Positions 60,701-64,000 of a DNA stretch of 64,000 bases are shown piece after piece. Below the pieces are notes generated by a model. It saw nothing but the letters and a program-made list of their open reading frames with translations. It did not search any database and was not told the DNA's origin. The stretch is from Lachnospiraceae bacterium. Lineage in GTDB: Bacteria > Bacillota > Clostridia > Lachnospirales > Lachnospiraceae. Where the stretch lies: the NCBI GenBank assembly GCA_910574805.1, contig CAJTCV010000001.1:62001-126000 (forward strand), given 5' to 3'. Numbering within the stretch: the first letter of the stretch is position 1; each line of letters opens with the position of its first letter. A program made the translations under genes and the position numbers.

Positions 60701-62880
60701 AAGGGCCAGCCGTTCCAGCCGTCCTTCCGGTCTCTTCCCCGGGTCAGCATCACTCCAAGAAGCTGCTCTTCTCCGTCATCATTTTCATACTCCAGATCCT
60801 TGTGCGCTCCGATCCATTCATCCAGACGTCTGAGCACCCGGATACATTCGGCCTCTCCATAGACAAACAGCTCCGAAGCCTGGCTGCTGTCCGCATGCAC
60901 CTGCGGGATCACCCATTCTTTTTTCGGATCATAAAGTCCATAGCCGGGTGTCTTCAGGATCGTCTGTGCCTCGCTGCGCTCTCCGATCAGTTCTCTCAGA
61001 AGAATCCGTTCTTTCTCTGTAGGATTCCCGTATGTCTCCAGCACCGGTATGACCTGTCTGTATTCCGACAGCTTCTTTTCCTTCAGATACCGGGCAAGCT
61101 CCAGGCCACCCATATGGCTTTCCTCAGACTTTTCTTTCAAAAGCCTCCCGATGCACCCGCAAAGTTCCTCCGGCTCCTGATTCTTCAGAATCTCCAGCGT
61201 TCCGGCACGCCCCTTTTTGTACCTCAGATTTCCCTCGATCTTCTGATAATCCTCCGGCAGAAGCCGAATGCCCTTTACCAGCGTAAACGCCACATTCCTG
61301 GTATTCTCCTCCTGGCTGCGGAGACAGTCTAGAAGGATCTGCTTTCTCGTCTCTGTCTTCGGGCGGCACAGAAGGACGCGGGCGGCCAGATGTCTTCCCT
61401 CACTGATCACGGGCAGAAGACCTGCCGCCTCGTCCAGATATGCTTCCTCCTGCATGGCCCAGGCCAGCATACACATACGGATCGCTGCATCTGACCGGCT
61501 CATGGTCACCTTGTACCACGGAAAGACACACGGGGCCAGCACCAGCCCCTTTTTCGGAAGGATGTCCAGGATCTTTCTTAAAAGTCCATAGGCACATTCT
61601 GCCTCCTCCCGGCTCAGAAACAGCTTCTCCGGTGTGATCATCCCCGGCATCTGCCCCTTATCATAAGAAGGAGAATACCAGTACCTGCTGCAGCCGCTGC
61701 TCCGGTAATCCACGATCTCATCAAACCGTTCATATACATCTCCCATAAAATACGGCAGATAGCAGGCTATAAGCTCCAGATCCTGCGGATACAGAAACAG
61801 GATCTTTTTTGCCGCCCTCATGGACAGCTGACGGCTCTGAAAAGAGCCCAGATAATACGAGGCTGCCATCATCTGATGCCTCGTCCCGTTCTCCGCCAGA
61901 CGAAGAACCACATCCGACGCCTCTTTCACATCATAAAAAGCCTTTGCCCAGAGCGCACAGCAAATCCCGACCGCATCTTCGCCTTTCAGCTGCATTTCCA
62001 GAAACTCCGGTTCCCGCAGACATCTGCCCATAAGCTTCAGAAGCTTGTCCGCCATCCGTTCCATGCTCTTATAATCGTAGATGCCGATCCACGTACTGAC
62101 CGCACGCTTTACAGAGGAATAGCGGATCAGACCATGATCCTCGATCACCTGGAGCAGACAGTCAAATGCCTCAATCCTGCCTGCATCCATAGTTTCGCAC
62201 ACGGCCTGCCGCGCTCCTTCCTGAAGCCTGGCCGCCAGCAGAAAATCTCCAAGCGTCTGATACAGACTCTCATCCCTGCTCATGACAATCCCCCGGAACA
62301 GCTCATGGCTGATCATAAGCGTATTGTTATCCCCCAGAAGAATCTCCTTCACCGCCTGAATCGTCTTTTCGTTTCCACGGTCAATCTGTGCCGCCAGCAT
62401 CCCGGCGTAAGACCAGGTTCCGTCTCCGGCATCCTGACACACCTCCGGCGCCGCGCTTCCCGTCAGGATCTCCCACAGCTCTGTCCCGTAAAACCGGAGC
62501 CTGGCATACGCCCACAGCAGACGGACGCCATCCTCCCCAAAAGGCGTATAGCTCTTTCCCCGTACGCTGCGACGGAAGATCCCGGCAGACGCCTGGAACT
62601 GATTCATCTCATCCAGTGCGTAATAAAATTCTTCCTGCAGTTCCGGAAGCACACATACATCCACCAGTCTGGAGAGATGCTGCCGGTAGACCTCGCTGGG
62701 CTTTCTCGCATCCCGGGCCAGCAGAAGGCTCTTGATCCAGTTACAGGCCTCCTGGTCTGCGCTCAGGAGACATCCTCTCCGATCCAGGACAGGCAGAAGC
62801 TTCCTTTCTGTTCTGGACAGACCGGATGCCTTCTGCAATTTCTTTGTAAACTGCTCCATAAGCTTTGTATGTTCTGACAT
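57790..62880 (-). CDS. Giant DUF4132 (MolR/YehI-like) protein embedded in the cobalamin operon
   Basis: 1,696 residues, soluble, no signal peptide, membrane segment or P-loop. Most of it is helical and repeat-like (about 1-1200), as in ARM/HEAT-type scaffolds. The last 266 residues (about 1431-1696) carry HPCDLYREGHWQDYQRALF, QPFRQVFRELY and the end block DPKTAEILSKVLMFAEDAKI, which I recall from DUF4132 proteins related to E. coli MolR/YehI. AAGGAGG lies about ten bases before ATG 62880. It is 29 bases after cobD and six bases before the cobQ region, so it is clearly co-transcribed. Biochemical function is unknown; relatives often lie beside MoxR ATPase and VWA-domain genes. Confidence 0.85.
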   Translation of the reverse strand: MSEHTKLMEQFTKKLQKASGLSRTERKLLPVLDRRGCLLSADQEACNWIKSLLLARDARKPSEVYRQHLSRLVDVCVLPELQEEFYYALDEMNQFQASAGIFRRSVRGKSYTPFGEDGVRLLWAYARLRFYGTELWEILTGSAAPEVCQDAGDGTWSYAGMLAAQIDRGNEKTIQAVKEILLGDNNTLMISHELFRGIVMSRDESLYQTLGDFLLAARLQEGARQAVCETMDAGRIEAFDCLLQVIEDHGLIRYSSVKRAVSTWIGIYDYKSMERMADKLLKLMGRCLREPEFLEMQLKGEDAVGICCALWAKAFYDVKEASDVVLRLAENGTRHQMMAASYYLGSFQSRQLSMRAAKKILFLYPQDLELIACYLPYFMGDVYERFDEIVDYRSSGCSRYWYSPSYDKGQMPGMITPEKLFLSREEAECAYGLLRKILDILPKKGLVLAPCVFPWYKVTMSRSDAAIRMCMLAWAMQEEAYLDEAAGLLPVISEGRHLAARVLLCRPKTETRKQILLDCLRSQEENTRNVAFTLVKGIRLLPEDYQKIEGNLRYKKGRAGTLEILKNQEPEELCGCIGRLLKEKSEESHMGGLELARYLKEKKLSEYRQVIPVLETYGNPTEKERILLRELIGERSEAQTILKTPGYGLYDPKKEWVIPQVHADSSQASELFVYGEAECIRVLRRLDEWIGAHKDLEYENDDGEEQLLGVMLTRGRDRKDGWNGWPFGELWEQFYETEIKDPQLLLEVYLYQVCYHGKADYGRHMTLYGKVFGKGSAGDPPFRNLVSGGKWQDQTGIVVDLMFRKYVSRETKVHWGLAGIAKLFSVLDSSISSYVDRTKPWRTAAQLLRKNGQLPIFDNLAAWLCLAEGEDFADSFALRFRMGQDVRRIDVLDAEGGRLGKELFGFSDLIRCCVSGIWDKDLFYRAVFTFWDLGQLLSLVTAVAKYLREPSGGRLGPREHYMLSGKWTGESRALDPSGPEAGFLLEIYEETVPKVLEVELGRGEQATPFSKYVSNICMVEGIAVLIRILHAIGDDVLDRNAYYYGGGGDRRRALSCLLMRCYPKKGETAEDLGRALKGSGITKKRLVELAMYAPQWIPLLETYLAVSGLQSGCYYFMAHTSEWLNDETMAMIARYTPLSREELCGGAFDVSWFRDAYRQLGEKNFQLLYQAAKYSSSGSAHARAKKYADAALEKTDFETLREKISEKRNKDLLMSLPLLPLSEEPEEREKELLARYQYIQTYRKESRQFGAQRRASEGRAADMALQNLSTNAGFSDVTRLLLRMETRLTASYDTCFDWHPVEDAELRICVDETGKSSLQCRREEKVLKSLPAKYKKAPETLEAQAIVKKLREQHTRTRQMLEQSMEDGTVFQVWEILALFQNPVVCPLVKPLLYVTADAGEVLGFLSEEGLTGWSGKTLSVTPDTKVRIAHPCDLYREGHWQDYQRALFERKLRQPFRQVFRELYVKLPEELEKRETRLFSGYQIQPKKTVATLRSRRWVADYESGLQKVYYKEDIIAGLRALADWFSPSDIEAPTLEGVVFYNRNDFSELRVSEIPERIYSEVMRDVDLAVSTAYVGGVDPEASHSTVEMRRVILEGNLRLFRLENVRLQGNHAVIDGKFGQYTVHLGSGVVHQAGNAMLHVLPVHSQHRGRIFLPFADEDPKTAEILSKVLMFAEDAKIRDPAVIAQIRRVKDL

Positions 62881-62909
62881 GCCCCGACCTCCTTTGTGCC
62901 GCCCCGTGT

Positions 62910-63971
62910 TCACACCACCTGTTTCAACGCTTCCGCAAGCCTTTCATTTGCCTCATGATCCTTTACCGCGACCCGGTAGCAGTCCGCCTCCAGCCCTCTG
63001 TAATTTTCACACCGCCGGATCAGAATCCCCCATGGCAGCAGACGCTCATACAGATCGCACATACCCGGCGCACGAAAGAACAGATAGTCCGCCTGTCCGT
63101 CCCACACCTGCATGCCGGCCGCTTCCAGCTCCGCCTTCAGGTACGCACGCTCTTCCTTCACCAGCCTGACTGCTCTTTGCTTATATTCCCGCTCTCCAAG
63201 CGCAGCAATCCCCGCTGCCGACGCAGGGACGCTGACCCCCCAGCACTGTCCGGCCGCTTCCATACGTACCAGAAGCTCCCGGTTACTGCTGATCCCATAT
63301 CCCAGACGGAGCCCTGGCATGGCATACATCTTCGTAAAAGACTTTAAAATAAACAGGTTCTTTGTCTCTTTTATATAAGAAATGAGGGACCGCTCCTCCT
63401 GACCGGTAAAATCCAGAAAGCATTCGTCCAGTACCAGCAGAATTCCGCACCTCACCGCTTCTCCCAGGATCCGAAGAAGCAGCTCCTGATCGATCAGAAG
63501 TCCGGTGGGATTATTGGGATTACACAGAAACATCACATCCACCGAAGAATCCATCTGCATCAGAATGTCCTGCCGTACCTCCAGGTCCCCCTGAAGCTCA
63601 TGGAACAGACGCGCTGTCCCCGTCTGCTTTAATGCCTCTTCGTACTCTGCAAAGGCAGGCGCGGTCAAAAGCGCCCTTTGAGGGCGCACCGCATAGACCA
63701 GACGGTAGATCAGATCCGCCCCCCCGTTTCCGCAGATGAACAGCTCCGCCGGCAGCCCGTACTCCGCCGCCAGTGCTCCGCGGAGCTTCCGGCACAGCGG
63801 ATCCGGATAGTGCACCGCATCCTCAAGCGCATGGATCACTGCATTTTTCACACGCTCCGGCATTCCCAGCGGATTGATATTTGCGGAAAAATCCAGGATC
63901 CCGGTTCCTCTGTATTTTTCTGCAATCGATTCCTCGTATATATTTCCACCATGTAACAATTTCATTTCCAT
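62910..63971 (-). CDS. cobD: L-threonine-O-3-phosphate decarboxylase
   Basis: A PLP enzyme of the histidinol-phosphate aminotransferase fold that makes (R)-1-amino-2-propanol phosphate for CbiB. 353 residues with DFSANINPLGMP, ICGNGGADLIYRLV, LCNPNNPTG, the PLP lysine in KSFTKMYAMPGLRLGY. The operon context favours CobD over HisC. The start is ATG 63971 or 63965; the latter would overlap the stop of an upstream frame (ATGA). Confidence 0.9.
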   Translation of the reverse strand: MEMKLLHGGNIYEESIAEKYRGTGILDFSANINPLGMPERVKNAVIHALEDAVHYPDPLCRKLRGALAAEYGLPAELFICGNGGADLIYRLVYAVRPQRALLTAPAFAEYEEALKQTGTARLFHELQGDLEVRQDILMQMDSSVDVMFLCNPNNPTGLLIDQELLLRILGEAVRCGILLVLDECFLDFTGQEERSLISYIKETKNLFILKSFTKMYAMPGLRLGYGISSNRELLVRMEAAGQCWGVSVPASAAGIAALGEREYKQRAVRLVKEERAYLKAELEAAGMQVWDGQADYLFFRAPGMCDLYERLLPWGILIRRCENYRGLEADCYRVAVKDHEANERLAEALKQVV

Positions 63972-64000
63972 TTATCCACGATGCTTCCGGTCATACAGAA
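63962..64000 (-). CDS. Possible C-terminal end of an upstream cobalamin-operon gene
   Basis: A frame entering from the right edge reads FCMTGSIVDKWK and stops at a TGA overlapping the second cobD ATG. Overlapping ends are the rule in this operon, so this may be the tail of the preceding gene. Twelve residues are too few to name it. Confidence 0.3.
   Translation of the reverse strand, partial: FCMTGSIVDKWK

Noticed and set aside
63972-64000. Cobalamin riboswitch at the right edge
   Set aside because: Only a few bases are present and they read through as coding sequence; no B12-box elements are visible here or elsewhere in the window.

Overview
The window is a chromosomal segment of a Gram-positive, anaerobic Firmicute, most likely a Lachnospiraceae (Clostridium cluster XIVa) species. 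The grounds are strong AGGAGG-type ribosome sites, TTGACA/TATAAT promoters with 17-base spacers, a DinR/LexA-type SOS box at recA, MraZ/FtsL/SpoVD-like cell-division genes, and a complete-looking late anaerobic cobalamin pathway. Most genes are on the minus strand. I see no prophage, insertion sequence or CRISPR array.

Layout. 1-4.05 kb: proC (cut by the left edge), rny, recX and recA (minus), with an SOS-controlled recA promoter. 4.06-7.2 kb: a divergent folate operon (plus) under a probable tetrahydrofolate riboswitch: folE, an HD-domain protein, folP and a folB-folK fusion. 7.2-11.6 kb: asd, argH, a formate/nitrite-type transporter, tRNA-Gly(CCC) and a small basic coiled-coil protein. 11.6-17.6 kb: a dcw-type cluster (mraZ, rsmH, ftsL-like, two class B PBPs) behind an MraZ-box promoter. 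17.7-18.9 kb: lgt with a Spo0E-like mini-gene. 18.9-25.3 kb: ychF, rseP, dxr, cdsA, uppS, frr and pyrH, a classic envelope/translation run. 25.3-29.2 kb: dtd, maf, a response-regulator/ppGpp-synthetase fusion and glgA. 29.3-36.6 kb: an ABC-F ATPase, an MMPL exporter with a repeat-rich lipoprotein, and a short deformylase. 36.8-42.3 kb: an ECF sigma/anti-sigma pair, galE with a PTS IIB-like protein, an orphan protein, a radical-SAM activase and an HD phosphohydrolase. 42.4-43.6 kb: an AI-2E-type permease.

43.6-64 kb: a long minus-strand operon, read right to left: cobD, a 1,696-residue DUF4132-type protein, cobQ, cbiC, cobT, cbiD, a DUF4274-like insert, cbiG, a cbiJ-cbiE-cbiT triple fusion, cbiA, cobU, cobS, a second short cobU-like gene, a cobC-like phosphatase, cbiB, cobO and truA. 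Most junctions overlap or are separated by a few bases. Together these genes carry cobalt-precorrin intermediates through ring contraction and decarboxylation, amidation, adenosylation, aminopropanol attachment and nucleotide-loop assembly. The early methylases (cbiL, cbiF, cbiH) and the chelatase are not in the window.

The most unusual items are the giant DUF4132 protein embedded in the cobalamin operon; the REC-RelQ fusion, which would place (p)ppGpp synthesis under phosphorelay control; the HD protein inside the folate operon at the position of the missing dihydroneopterin-triphosphate phosphatase step; the shortened second CobU; a PTS IIB-like protein without its phospho-cysteine; and twin palindromic operators on the MMPL promoter with no regulator gene beside them. 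Function calls rest on motifs read by eye and on family knowledge; no database search was possible.
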